Below, piece after piece: positions 1-9,907 of a stretch of DNA of 64,000 bases. Origin of the DNA: Dendrophyllia cribrosa (Eukaryota; Cnidaria; Anthozoa; Scleractinia; Dendrophylliidae). Both the position numbers and the translations under genes were made by a program. The notes beneath the pieces were generated by a model. It was not told the DNA's origin. It worked only from the letters and a program-made list of their open reading frames with translations, and searched no databases. The DNA lies in assembly GCA_024195265.1 (NCBI GenBank), contig JAJLRJ010000003.1:55297284-55361283 (forward strand), given 5' to 3'. Each line of letters begins with the position of its first letter. Position 1 is the stretch's first letter.

Positions 1-1395
1 AGAGAACGTTTCTGCCAGATATGCTTTGTATGCTTCTAAGAAACCGTACCCCACTATGAAAGAGCACTGCCCCCGCGCGTGTGTTACAAAAGACCCAAAA
101 GGTATATCACTGTATTTTTCCGTTAGCTATTCTTCTTTTGTTTAAATCTCTATTCACATAAAAAATACTTGACACATCTGTTGACACAGATACGACTGAA
201 CATCAAATTAAGGTGTATACTGTGAGGCCTGATGTTTTTTTTTTACATAAATTCTAACATGGCCCAGCTGTGGTAGTCAAGACTGTCGACTTTTTGGATT
301 CCAAATCTCATTGATCCCATGCATGATGTGTATATATGTTGTGGTACAATTTAGTCCTTGGTGCAAATTTTATTGTCCTTTGTTTTTGGGTATGGAAATG
401 TATGATAATGTATGATAATGAGTTCTGACAAGAGATTTCTGAACAAAGGAAAATAAAATTTGCACCAAGGACAAAATTGCACCATAACATATATTTTATT
501 GCTAACAGCAACAGTAACTGTAATAAAAAATGTAATGCATGTTCAAGGAGGTTCATGCCTGGCTATCGGATTTTATAATGTTTTACGTAAGGCAAATCTT
601 TGTTGAAAAAATCAATTATGGTTGTCTGTGAATTAGACTACGAGGAGTCCCTCTTTCCCAGCTTAGTCCGTCTAGCGAGAAGAAACGAAAAAAACATTGG
701 CGAGCGGAAAATGGCCGCGCGAAATAGAAGGTTTAACAGAGGGCCCGGATTGACTGTATATGTCAAATAAAACGTTTTACACGAGATATGAAAACCACTG
801 CAATTCCGTGAACGATCTATTGCATCACATTGGATCAATACAAACAGTGATAAGACAGACCACTGCAAGGCGTTCTCTCAAAATGGCACTATGGTCGGCC
901 AAACCTGACATGATCATCAGTGCTAAAAACTAGAAAAAAGACGTAATTCTATCAAAGGAAATCTAAAAATTATAGTGCACTTTTGTTAACAATATTATTA
1001 CTATATTAGTGCACTAAACTGATGTGTGTTTTTAAATGTTTCAAGTTGTTTCCCCGTGTCTTTGAAAAATCGATAAAAAAAATGTTGTGGTTCGTTCTCT
1101 TCACTTTTCAGGAACATAGCTTTTACATACACCAATTCCTAGCTCAGTACCGGTTAGTTTTGGGTGGTCGTGACTGAATTATTATATTATTTCTCATAAA
1201 ACTGATAAGAAAAATTTACAACGCACGTTATCACACATTTTACACATGCTTACCTTTAGAGTTTTTATCTATTAAAATTCCAGGTTGCTCGGCCAAACGT
1301 TAAATTTAAAAAGCAATGGTTTCAAAAACTAAACTGAGGGCTTTCGCTTTCACACAGAAACACACTATGGTCTCAAAAATCTCGTATTAAAGTAA
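1..1395. other. Gene-less AT-rich flank
   Basis: No coding exon is recognisable here. Short open frames on the minus strand at 308-556 and 638-868 show no family resemblance and the first lies across a foldback repeat. The stretch ends at the target-site copy of the LINE that follows. Confidence 0.6.
335..492. repeat. Foldback (inverted-repeat) element, about 42-bp arms
   Basis: The left arm (about 337-380, containing CCTTGGTGCAAATTTTAT) is repeated in reverse complement at about 447-490 (containing ATAAAATTTGCACCAAGG). The spacer holds a duplicated ATGTATGATA motif. It looks like a small non-autonomous inverted-repeat element. No clear target duplication was seen. Confidence 0.65.
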
Positions 1396-1419
1396 ATTAA
1401 AATTCTAAATTAAAAATTA

Positions 1420-1725
1420 CACATTGAGGACGCGAGGGAAATCGAGTTTCAAAGAGTGCACAGAAATGGGAGAAAGATCAGCAATAATCCCCGTCCGATC
1501 TTGGCCAGATTTCTTCGATTTACTGATCGTGAACTGGTGCGTAAAAAGGCGAAGGAACTGAAAGGAACAAATTTCGTAATCTACGAGGACCTGCCAAAGG
1601 AGCTCATCGACAGACGACGTTTAATGCTACCAAAATTAAAAGCTGCTAAGAAGCAAGGAAGCAGGGCCTACTTTAGCGCATCGGAGCCAGATAAACTGTA
1701 TGTAAATGGCACCCTAGTTTTGTAA
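1420..1725 (+). pseudogene. LINE ORF1 fragment (C-terminal RNA-binding part)
   Basis: The open frame runs from the truncated 5' end of the LINE to a stop at 1725. The translation carries IEFQRVHRNGRK near the start and RPILARFLRFTDRE followed by KGTNFVIYEDLP, the C-terminal ORF1 pattern shared by L1/Tx1-type elements ('RPIIARF', 'yeDlp'). No genuine start codon is present because the element starts inside the gene. ORF1 proteins bind the element's RNA; this fragment lacks the coiled-coil part. Confidence 0.75.
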
Positions 1726-2057
1726 TAATAGAGATCAGTTTTATCTTCGACCTTATTTTGCAGCTTTGACCTACTTATATATCGCCATAGAATAGTTTTT
1801 TTTTTTCTAGGAAACTTCGTTTTTCAGGGAGCATGGATCAATACTAACTCATCGAATCAGTACCATAGCGCTAAAAATGCTGCGACCACATAGTATATGT
1901 ACCATGTTTTTGTATTTATGTGTGTGTTTTTTTGTATCCACTGGGGAAAATTCAATTTTTATTCAATCAAACCAAATGAGTACCATTTCTCGCTGCATTT
2001 TTCCTAGCTTTAAGCTCTATATTTGCCACTATAGCCTACCAGGGTGATTTAAGTGTC

Positions 2058-2720
2058 ATGTCATTAAATGTCAGAGGGTTAAGAAATCAGGTTAAAAGAA
2101 GAAGTATTTTCAGGTTTTTGAAAGATCAGAATTGTTTATTTTACTTTCTGCAAGAAATTTATTCAAAACCAGGTGATGAAACAGTTTGGAGGAGTGAGTG
2201 GGGAGGTGACATTTTCTTTTCACACGGCTCAATTCATAGCAGAGGTGTTTGTATCTTAATTAACCCCTTATATGGTCAGACGGTTAACAACTTCAACAAA
2301 GACCAAAATGGGAGAATTGTCTCAGTGGACATAGCTTCTGAAGCAGGCAACTTATCTGTATGTAATATTTATGCTCCAAACAATTTACAACAGCAGAATG
2401 AATTTTTGCATTTTTTACATGAATATTTAATGTCCAACACTGACATTGGAAACCTAGTTATAGGAGGTGACTGGAATGTTGTTCTTTATGCCATTGACAA
2501 AATAGGTGGCGCGGCGTGGAAGCCACATACTTATCGAAACAATCTTATATCAATGATGAGAGAACTTGAGCTTGTTGACATCTATAGAAAACAAAATCCG
2601 AGCAAACTGAGTTTCACTTATGAGTCCAAGGCACTCAATCTCAGCTCGCGAATCGATTTCTTTCTTATTGCTCAATCCTTAATCAAATGGTGCGGATTGA
2701 CTCTTTTTTTAGTCGTGTAA
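2058..2720 (+). pseudogene. LINE ORF2 endonuclease domain, cut before its last motif
   Basis: About 220 codons of an exonuclease-endonuclease-phosphatase fold. Visible motifs in order are SLNVRGLR (N-terminal motif), FLQEIYS (metal-binding glutamate), NIYAPN, GGDWNVV (catalytic D and N) and SSRIDFFLI. The usual SDH motif that follows is absent because the frame crosses the internal deletion at about 2690. In the parent element this domain nicks target DNA to prime reverse transcription. The reverse transcriptase that should follow is gone, so the gene is non-functional. Confidence 0.85.
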
Positions 2721-3145
2721 AATATATTTCTAGAGAAAACAAGCTGAGAGAATTTTACTTCAAACTTTTGCACAGAATAGTTGTTACAAAAAGAGAACTG
2801 CATTTATTTGGTATTAAAAATGATATGCTTTGCATTTACTGTCGCGAAAATGATTCCATTATTCACACTTTTTCAAATTGTCACTGGTCTAAAGAGTTTT
2901 TCTTGGAAGTTATTAAGTGGTTTAACAAAGAAAATGGCACCTCTTTCTCCTTATCCCCAACGGAAATTCTCTTCGGCACGAGCTCCACCTCCAAGACTGA
3001 CCTGATTACCAATAACTTAAACTGTACTCTCCTCTTTGCTAAATATTACCTCTATACCCAAAAACTAGCACAGAAAAACCTATCTTTAGAGGAATTTGTA
3101 GTTAAATTAAACTGTAGATTTCATCTAGAAAAATCCCCTCTGTAA
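2700..3145 (+). pseudogene. LINE ORF2 C-terminal tail
   Basis: This is a different frame from the endonuclease segment and open to a stop at 3145. It holds LREFYFKLLHRIVVTKREL and a CIYCRENDSIIHTFSNCHWS stretch, the Cys-Cys-His-Cys zinc-finger-like tail following the reverse transcriptase in L1/Tx1-type ORF2. The 3' untranslated part (3146-3366) leads to the A-tail. Confidence 0.75.
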
Positions 3146-3361
3146 AATAAAACATAAGTATTATATAATTTAAAATATATTGTTAATTACTATATAGAGT
3201 TACTAAATGATTAGTGCAGCTTCAGACTATAAACAAAAATTGAAATCGCCAATGCCAACCCAGTCTCGGAATGTCTAGTGTAGTGTATTGTTGTAACATC
3301 TTGTCATGTATTCCTTTGTATTGTAACCTTTTAAATCTGCTTGTTACGTAAATGTTTTGTA

Positions 3362-3394
<33 letters not shown>

Positions 3395-3794
3395 AAATTC
3401 TAATATATCACAATGGCCCTTAAAACATACGTCCATGCGTGTCATTCTTAATTAAGGATACATCACATCGATACTAAAGTAAATTAAATTCAACTCCACA
3501 ACAGGTAAAAATATATATATTTTTTCTTATCTAAAAAATTACCTGTCACAGACTGTCGTTCCTCGCGCAAATCTCTATTGAAACTGAATTATTTTCACGG
3601 TGATAAGACTTTTAGTTTGCAATATTTATTTATATTAATCTTCACGATTACGAGAAATAAGGAATATATCGAAAATATGGAATGTTTAATTGCAACACAA
3701 TGTAGACGACAGAAAAAAATGCTCATTTTCCAAAGACCAGGACAAGGCGACATGTAATATAAATTAGACAGAAATCCTCTAATTTATATTACCT

Positions 3795-4790
3795 TTTTTT
3801 ATTTATTTATTTAAAGATCATACATTAGTTACAGGTACGACTTAAAAAAAGCATTAAAAAAAATTGAAAAAAAAAATGAAATTGAAAAAAGAAATTAAAA
3901 AACAAAGAGTAGCACACCCTTGCGCGTCAGAACATTTGTGGGAGTTTATGTGCAAAGTGTTGTCCATTTTGATTCAAATTTCTTTAAGGTATTATTTTTA
4001 AAAGCAATCGTTCGTTCAGAACTAATGTTATCATTTACTAACAGACAGAACATTTCGAGGCATGGAAAAGTATTATTTAACCAGCACAAAAAATATAATA
4101 TTTGGCAATAATTATAAAGTGGTTCAAAGCATAATAAGACGTTGTCTAAAGTATTAAGGAAGACATTTTCTGATCGCTTATCGTTCCACCAAGAAATAAC
4201 CGATTGCCAGAAAGTTTGTATTACAGGAGGACAGTCATGAAGTAGATGGAATAGGCCGTTTCATTGGAGAAAGTTGCAACGGTCACAGTTGGGAGAAACT
4301 TCAATTTCATTTTAAAGAGTCTATTATTCGTTGGGATAATATTATTTATTACCTTGAATTGGAAGCATCTAAGTTTGTTTTCTATGGTTACCTTAAAAGG
4401 CAGTTCGTAAATAGCTTAAGGAGACATATTTTCTTGCATTATTGTCATTTCTACGTTTGGAGATTCTACTGAATTGAGAACAAGCCATTTGCGAGCAACT
4501 TTAGCAGTAACGTTAGTAGGAGTAACGTCATTACTGTCGATCATAATACGGTTCTGTGTAGAATTTAAAAATTTTTTTTTTCCAATCGTAAGGAATTGCG
4601 GCTAGGAGTCCATTATACGTTAAAACATTTACTGACAGTTCATATTTTAGTTGGAATTCTGAACAGGTAAGAAACGTTTCGTTCTCTTTTAAAAGGTGAC
4701 GTATTTTAGTTATACCTTTTTTATGCCATGAGGAATAGAAGACCGTAATTTCTTTTTCGTTTATCATAAACAATTACAGCTGTTTTCGAC
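3795..4790 (-). mobile_element. Tx1/L1-like LINE 3' end, minus strand, decayed
   Basis: Reading the minus strand from about 4790 downwards gives a decayed ORF2 C-terminus: an open stretch (4531-4773) with KEITVFYSSWHKKGITKIRH and EFQLKYEL..IAAIP-like residues, then further fragments in shifting frames such as FQFKVINNIIPTNNRLF and ETAYSIYF. Stops and frameshifts are frequent. An A/T-rich 3' tail (plus strand TTTTTTATTTATTTATTT, about 3794-3813) closes it. It is 5'-truncated, and no flanking duplication could be fixed. Confidence 0.7.
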
Positions 4791-4953
4791 TTGGAACGAT
4801 AATAGCAAATACCAATGATGAATGTTTAGAATAACTTAATTTGCATATTTAATATAACGAAGAACAATTCAGTTGCAATTTCGATTAGTCAGTCTTAAAA
4901 GTGGATATGATCGCTTAATTTTTACTTCAGTGCGTGTGGGCACACATTTATTA

Positions 4954-5955
4954 GGGTTTTCCGATTTAGCGGAAGATCCGCGGAAGTGGAATATGCCGAT
5001 TTCAACTGAAATCAATTTCTGGACTTGAAAATCATTTAACCTACTAGTTATGAGTAAATTAGTTGTTTATGCTCTTTTTGGGGCGCTTTCTTTAGGACTA
5101 GCAAAGCACTTAACGAACGCATCTGCAGCGCTCAATTTTTGTTTTTCATTCTGGAAAATATTAAAGTTTCGGCGCAACGAAGGATTCGTTGGCCACTGAT
5201 ATTGTTAATCATCCGCCAGCAGCGTGCGAAACAAAATAGACCAATTCCGATATATTAAAATTCATACTTGGCAACGAGGCTTAGGGGAATAAAACAAAAG
5301 AAATAAATTATTCATACCTGAACCTCGATGTGATTTCTTTTGTTTTATTCCCCTAAGCCTCGGAGCCAAGTATGAATTTTAATATATCGGAATTAGTCTA
5401 TTGATGTACTCGAATCGGGATGCGTGCGCGGTTCAAACAATTCACCGTCAGAGAAAATCCAGCTGAGGACCCGGACAGTCTTTGCTTACAATGTCGATAC
5501 TAGTTTGTTCCGAATGAAGGACATTCGACGTGAAAGGCCGTTATATCAAACAATTTTATGTAATTTAATGATTTTAGTGTCGGAAAGTGAATGATTAAGT
5601 TGCATAATTTGTGTGCCCAACTCGAGCACATAGAAAAACTACTAGTCACGACCAGTGTTTTAGGTATCCGATCCACATCACTAGCGATCTTCCTCTGGGT
5701 TTTCATTGTGTATCAAAAAAGCAAAGTTCACGTAGTGACCAAACACGTTTTCCCCAATGGCTAATAGTCGCATGTATAAATGATTTGAGAATGCAGTCTG
5801 ACCAACTAATTACAGCTACGTCTCGATACAGAACAAAAGCGTGAGTGACTGAGTTAAAAACAAAGTTATCATAATTGAGTCCAATCCACAGAGATTCAAT
5901 TAGCGCGGAAAATAGGTGCGAAATTCCGCGAAATTCCGCTAAATCGGAAAACCCT
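4954..5955. mobile_element. Non-autonomous TIR transposon, about 1 kb
   Basis: The left end AGGGTTTTCCGATTTAGCGG (from 4953-4954) is matched in reverse complement at the right end (to 5955, CCGCTAAATCGGAAAACCCT). ATT abuts both ends and may be a 3-bp target duplication. No transposase is encoded. A foldback element at 5239-5401 is nested inside. Confidence 0.7.
5239..5401. repeat. Near-perfect palindromic MITE nested in the 1-kb TIR element
   Basis: The left arm (about 5239-5309) and right arm (about 5330-5400) are reverse complements over about 70 bp with only a few mismatches. They share CCGATATATTAAAATTCATA and TTAGGGGAATAAAACAAAAG. The roughly 20-bp centre is AT-rich. The structure would fold into a long hairpin. 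Confidence 0.8.
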
Positions 5956-6090
5956 ATTTAGATAGCTGGCTTTAAGTACTGTGCGTTACTACTAACGTAA
6001 ACGTAAAGAAGACAAGCCTTTTAAGCTTTAGTTACCAAAGCCACATGTAAAAAATAACAGACTGTCGGAAGATCTGTTTTTTTTGTTAAA

Positions 6091-6290
6091 CCTTTCATTC
6101 CCCGAGTCAGTTATGGAGACATGTAGTGTAGTTTTAACTTTTGAGTCTATTGACGAAATTCTGTGGTGTGACCATTCAAATGAAATCTTTTCGGCAGTAC
6201 TTTTGCATGGAACCATTTGTTTTTCAAAATTTTACAAAATGAAATTTGAGAGTTGTCTTGAATTTTGATTTTTGGCACTCTTGGGTTCAA
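6091..6290 (+). repeat. Dispersed repeat, copy 1 (related copy at 61087-61305)
   Basis: It shares most of its sequence with 61087-61305, including TTATGGAGACATGTAGTGTA, TGTGACCATTCAAATGAAA, TCGGCAGTACTTTT and TGAATTTTGATNTTTGGCAC. Copies around 62395-62640 share only the CATTCAAATGAAA-type core. Open frames over it on both strands are incidental. Confidence 0.7.
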
Positions 6291-6361
6291 TCGTGAGTGA
6301 TACAACAGTATTGAGGAGGTCTTTTTTATGAATCAGGCAATCAGTTGCAAGAGACTGTCTA

Positions 6362-6369
6362 CCCCCCCG

Positions 6370-6416
<47 letters not shown>
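6362..6416 (+). repeat. Poly(C) homopolymer tract
   Basis: About 50 uninterrupted cytosines plus flanking C-rich bases sit just before a LINE fragment. A spurious proline-rich frame is produced across it. Confidence 0.95.
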
Positions 6417-6419
<3 letters not shown>

Positions 6420-6429
6420 TCCAAAAAAA

Positions 6430-7060
6430 AAAAGATCATTGCCGCTGAAGGAAATTTTGAAATTCTCTGACATTTATTTATATCAGATAGGTAAATTTAT
6501 GTATCTATTTAAAAGAGGTTTACTTCCTAATTATTTTCGTGATATATTTACTCTTGCAAGCCAGTTACATTCTCATTATACTAGAAATTGCAACCTTTTT
6601 TACATACCTCCCTGTCGAACTAATATTCGAAACTTCTCAATTCGGTTTCAAGGACCTAAGGTTTTCAACTCGTTAAGTCATGAAATTCAAAACAGTGAAA
6701 GCATCCATTTGTTTGGCAAAAGACTTAAAAAATTCCTTCTTTCTTAGTCAAAAATACTCTTTGTTGAGCTACATACTTCTTCTTTCCTTTCCTTTTCTTT
6801 TTAAAATAATACATTTTATATTTCATGCTGTCCTCATAATTCGTATGATGTATTCTATATTGTCGGGAAGCCTATAGTTCATAAGCCCCCGGCTTCTATA
6901 TAGGCTTCCTTGTCACTACCACCTTAAACATTTTGTAGTCTATCGTCTTTTAAGTTATTATAAATTCCTAGTGTATTGTATTATTATTATTATTATTATT
7001 ATATATATTTTTAATGTGGTTAATGACAAAATAAATGAATGAATGAATGAATGAATGAAG
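6430..7060 (+). mobile_element. CR1/L2-like LINE 3' end
   Basis: Open from the A-rich run to a stop at 6747. The translation matches the extreme C-terminus of CR1/L2-type reverse transcriptase polyproteins: IYLYQIGKFMYLFKRGLLP, SHYTRNCNLFYIPPCRTN and SIRFQGPKVFNSL. The 3' untranslated region contains a TTA microsatellite (about 6980-7000) and ends in a short tandem tail, GAATGAATGAATGAAT (about 7035-7060), the microsatellite-type terminus of this LINE group rather than a poly(A). It is severely 5'-truncated. Confidence 0.82.
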
Positions 7061-7133
7061 TTTATAATAATAAATATAAAGCATGTAATAACAACGACTA
7101 TTTCTTGGTTTAATTAAACCTACAAAGGAGATA

Positions 7134-8064
7134 CACCTAATTGCAATAACGTTGTCATAGACAAATGAAAAATGTAAAAACGAAAAATGAAAAAAGGCTA
7201 ATAGGAATTAATTAGACATACAAATAACAATAGCCGCTGCACGCTTAATTTAAATTAACAATAGCCGCTGCACGCTTAAGGTGGTCGACTACAGTTTTGA
7301 AGGACATTAAATTTCCTTACGCGCGCGTGTCACGCAAGCAATACCGCGCGAGCAAACAACAACGAAGCTCTTACCTCGTGCACGCAGTTAGTAATGCGCG
7401 AGCAGCCGCGCGCGCAGATAAGTGAATGGCCGTGGTGTACGCAGTAGTGCGCATGCTCGGAGATCGTGCGAAACGTTTTTTTGGTCGTAAATTTCTCGAA
7501 ATCTAGCCGTACGACCTATGCTCAATTTTTGATATTTTTAAATATACATCAACATCGATCTGCAGACAATTTTTTTTCAAAATCTGTAAGACAGATTTTA
7601 AAATATTTTTCGAAATTCCTATTTTTGATATTTTCGTTGATATGCGAAAAACTCTCTTACAGATTTTTGTTTTAACTTGTAAGAACGTTTATTTTTATCC
7701 AAAGTTTCAATGGTAAGATTTTGAGGTAGGGTCGTACGGGTGATTTTTGAGTAAAACGTCCTCATAGAATTAGAACCCAGTCTTCCGACAACCACTCGGT
7801 CACTTGTTTTAAGCCACTTCTAACCAGAGGATGGTGAAATTACAAACACCCACTGTCTTGTACAATTGTTTTGACTTTGTAATTGTTGCTTGTTCCCACA
7901 AATGGTCACCTGTGATCGATATTATCGGAAGCATCTGGTGACCCCTATAAACTGTAGTAAGCCACCTTAATCGTGCCGCGTGTCGCTGTGAATGATGATT
8001 AAGCTAATTATTCCAATTTGGCTTTTTTCATTTTTCTATGACAACGTTACTGCAATATTAGGTG
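7134..8064. mobile_element. Outer TIR element, TA target site, split by another transposon
   Basis: The left end (from 7134, CACCTAATTGCAATAACG) pairs with the right end (to 8064, TGCAATATTAGGTG). The subterminal part also pairs (GTTGTCATAGACAAATGAAA on the left; TTTTTCTATGACAACG on the right). TA lies outside both ends, as for a Tc1/mariner-type MITE. Removing the nested 7276-7970 insertion would restore a short element of about 240 bp. Confidence 0.72.
7276..7970. mobile_element. TTAA-flanked (piggyBac-type) MITE nested in the previous element
   Basis: Bounded by TTAA at 7276-7279 and 7967-7970. The ends TTAAGGTGGTCGACTACAGT and ACTGTAGTAAGCCACCTTAA are imperfect inverted repeats. TTAA is the insertion and duplication target of piggyBac-type transposons. 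No transposase is encoded; open frames inside are short. Confidence 0.75.
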
Positions 8065-9160
8065 TAAATAACTGCATTTCCATAAAAGAAAAGTTATCCA
8101 AGCTGGATATCCGAGATAACCTGTCCCGAAGCCTGACTTCCACGAGAAGAAACGTATCTTAGTGATACTTGTAGGGAACAAAAAACAAACATGATTTATC
8201 CTGAAAACAATTTCTGACGCGCTTGTGGTATTCAGGACAAAACTCGTCAACCTAGATTGAAATTCCGCTTTGAAGGAAAGCAACAGATTAAGTTTTACGA
8301 ATCAGGTAATGCTTATTGAAACAACAAGGGCGACTATAACCTGTTTTTAACTCTTTAATGTCTAACTGCTGTAACTGACAGTTGTCATGCTTAAAAAACC
8401 TTCCAACTTCTGTTTTGTAAAATATAGAAAACTGAAAAATTATGATATACAGTGTAAATAGCGTGAAATGATATATATGAAATAAATCATATAGCACCGA
8501 CCATAAAAAAAGTACTGGTCTTTAGCTTTCATCGTGATATAAATGGTTATACTTTAGGATTTCGTCCACAGACTCCAAAAACTAAAACTGAGTTATATTG
8601 TATGTCTTAACCCTATTCGGCCTTTCAACTTTCATAACTTCTTTAATATGTATTCAAACGCCATCAAACTTTGTGACTTTTCCTAAAATTTATCTGGCAA
8701 CAATTTCATATGACAATTTTTTGATCACGTGACTTGACGTTTCCATGGCAACAAGATTTTGACAGGCATGTTTTTGGAAATTTGCATATTTATGCCTTTG
8801 AATGAAGAAAAACAATGTTTATTGGTATAACTTTTGTATTTTTACGTCATTTAGCGTTTATTTATTGGTTTTGATTAATTTTGCGTCAATTTGGATGGTT
8901 TTTAAGAGGTTTTAAAAAAATGCAGAAATCTAAGATGGCGGATCCAAGATGGCGGCCGTATAACTAATTACCTAATAACTACGTCATATGACGTCATCGT
9001 TCCATTGTGCGGACCGCAAAGGAGACAGTTTTGGACGTACTATGTACCCTCTAGGTTTCATTGTCATAGCCTTAATGTTCTTGAAGTTACGAACGGGGGG
9101 CACAATGTGCCCCCCCCCCCCCCCCAAGGCTCAGGAACTCAAAAAAAGCCCAGGCCGAAT
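8065..9160. other. Gene-less stretch with low-complexity C tract
   Basis: No exon is recognisable. Small minus-strand frames at 8047-8497 have no visible domain. The part from about 8600 to 9130 reads like a decayed repeat, with CACGTGAC and TTTCCATGGCAAC motifs, an ATGGCGG-rich patch, and a C tract at 9112-9126. Confidence 0.5.
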
Positions 9161-9213
9161 ACGCCTTTGTCACGCTTCCGCCATATTGGATTGAAAACGA
9201 GGCTAGCCGTGCA
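9161..9213 (+). repeat. Left terminal inverted repeat (53 bp)
   Basis: Starts ACGCCTTTGTCACGCTTCCG and ends GCCGTGCA. It matches the reverse complement of 15200-15252 at 49 of 53 positions. In all four mismatches the left copy has A where the right copy has G. Confidence 0.92.
9178..9187 (+). promoter_or_regulatory. YY1-like motif inside the left TIR
   Basis: CCGCCATATT matches the CCGCCATNTT form of the YY1 site. The equivalent CCGCCATGTT occurs at 15226-15235 on the minus strand in the other TIR. Each lies about 40-55 bp upstream of the nearest start codon, so it may act as promoter for the gene inside. This is motif matching only. Confidence 0.4.
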
Positions 9214-9232
9214 TCGCTGGAAACTGGCCAAC

Positions 9233-9854
9233 ATGGCCGCGGCCGAGAAGTCTGCGTGTTGGACAAAGTCGTTGAAAGATGTTCCAGAAATCAGCCTTAA
9301 ATTTGTTGATCAATGGACTAAACATGAAATTAAAATTCCAAAGAAATTGCTGATTCGAGGTTATAGCAATTTTTGCGAAGGTTACATCTTCGATGTTGAA
9401 GGTTTGCACCGACGTATCGATAATCTGTACTTGACTGTTCTAGACATTCTGTAAGTTTTTGTTTACAGGCGTACAACTAACAGGGTAAACAATTCACTTT
9501 AACAGTAAAAAATGTCGGAGAAAACGAAATGATAGTGAGAGCACGCAGTTATAAATCTCAAAGGAAAAACGATGATCCATGGAGACTTCAGGTACAGTGA
9601 TGCGAAATATCGTTTAATCAGCTTTTATTTACTAGGAATGTACATGTCCAAGTTATTTTGATTTACCTTAATTGTGATCAAGTCACAGCAGGATACTTAG
9701 CCTTCCTGTAATATTTTAAATCTATAAATGAGTGCAGTATGTGCATTTCATTCAGTTCTTTCTTCCGAAGGCCGTTCAGCGAGATTTGAACGGCATTTTA
9801 TAATGTCTTGTCTTATGCGTCTTAAGCAACTATCAATAATATGCCCAGGGTGCA

Positions 9855-9907
<53 letters not shown>

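Larger units (their letters stand above)
1409..3390 (+). mobile_element. Tx1/L1-like LINE, 5'-truncated and internally deleted, with exact TSD
   Basis: This is one retrotransposed copy bounded by a 13-bp direct repeat, ATTAAAATTCTAA, at 1396-1408 and at 3391-3403 straight after a poly(A) tail (about 3367-3390). It begins inside ORF1, continues into the apurinic-type endonuclease of ORF2, then jumps at about 2690 to the cysteine/histidine-rich C-terminal tail, so the whole reverse transcriptase is missing. Truncation at the 5' end, the A-tail and the flanking duplication are the signatures of target-primed reverse transcription. The internal deletion happened either before insertion (a deleted RNA template) or afterwards. 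The copy cannot retrotranspose by itself. Confidence 0.88.

Noticed and set aside
6328..6425. Poly-proline ORF start and poly-glycine ORFs at 9728-10023
   Set aside because: Produced by homopolymer C or G tracts; no codon or domain evidence.
9203..9409. Minus-strand ORF opposite YqaJ exon 1, and frames at 10225-10479 and 10681-10893
   Set aside because: Shadows of the YqaJ coding exons with no family match.
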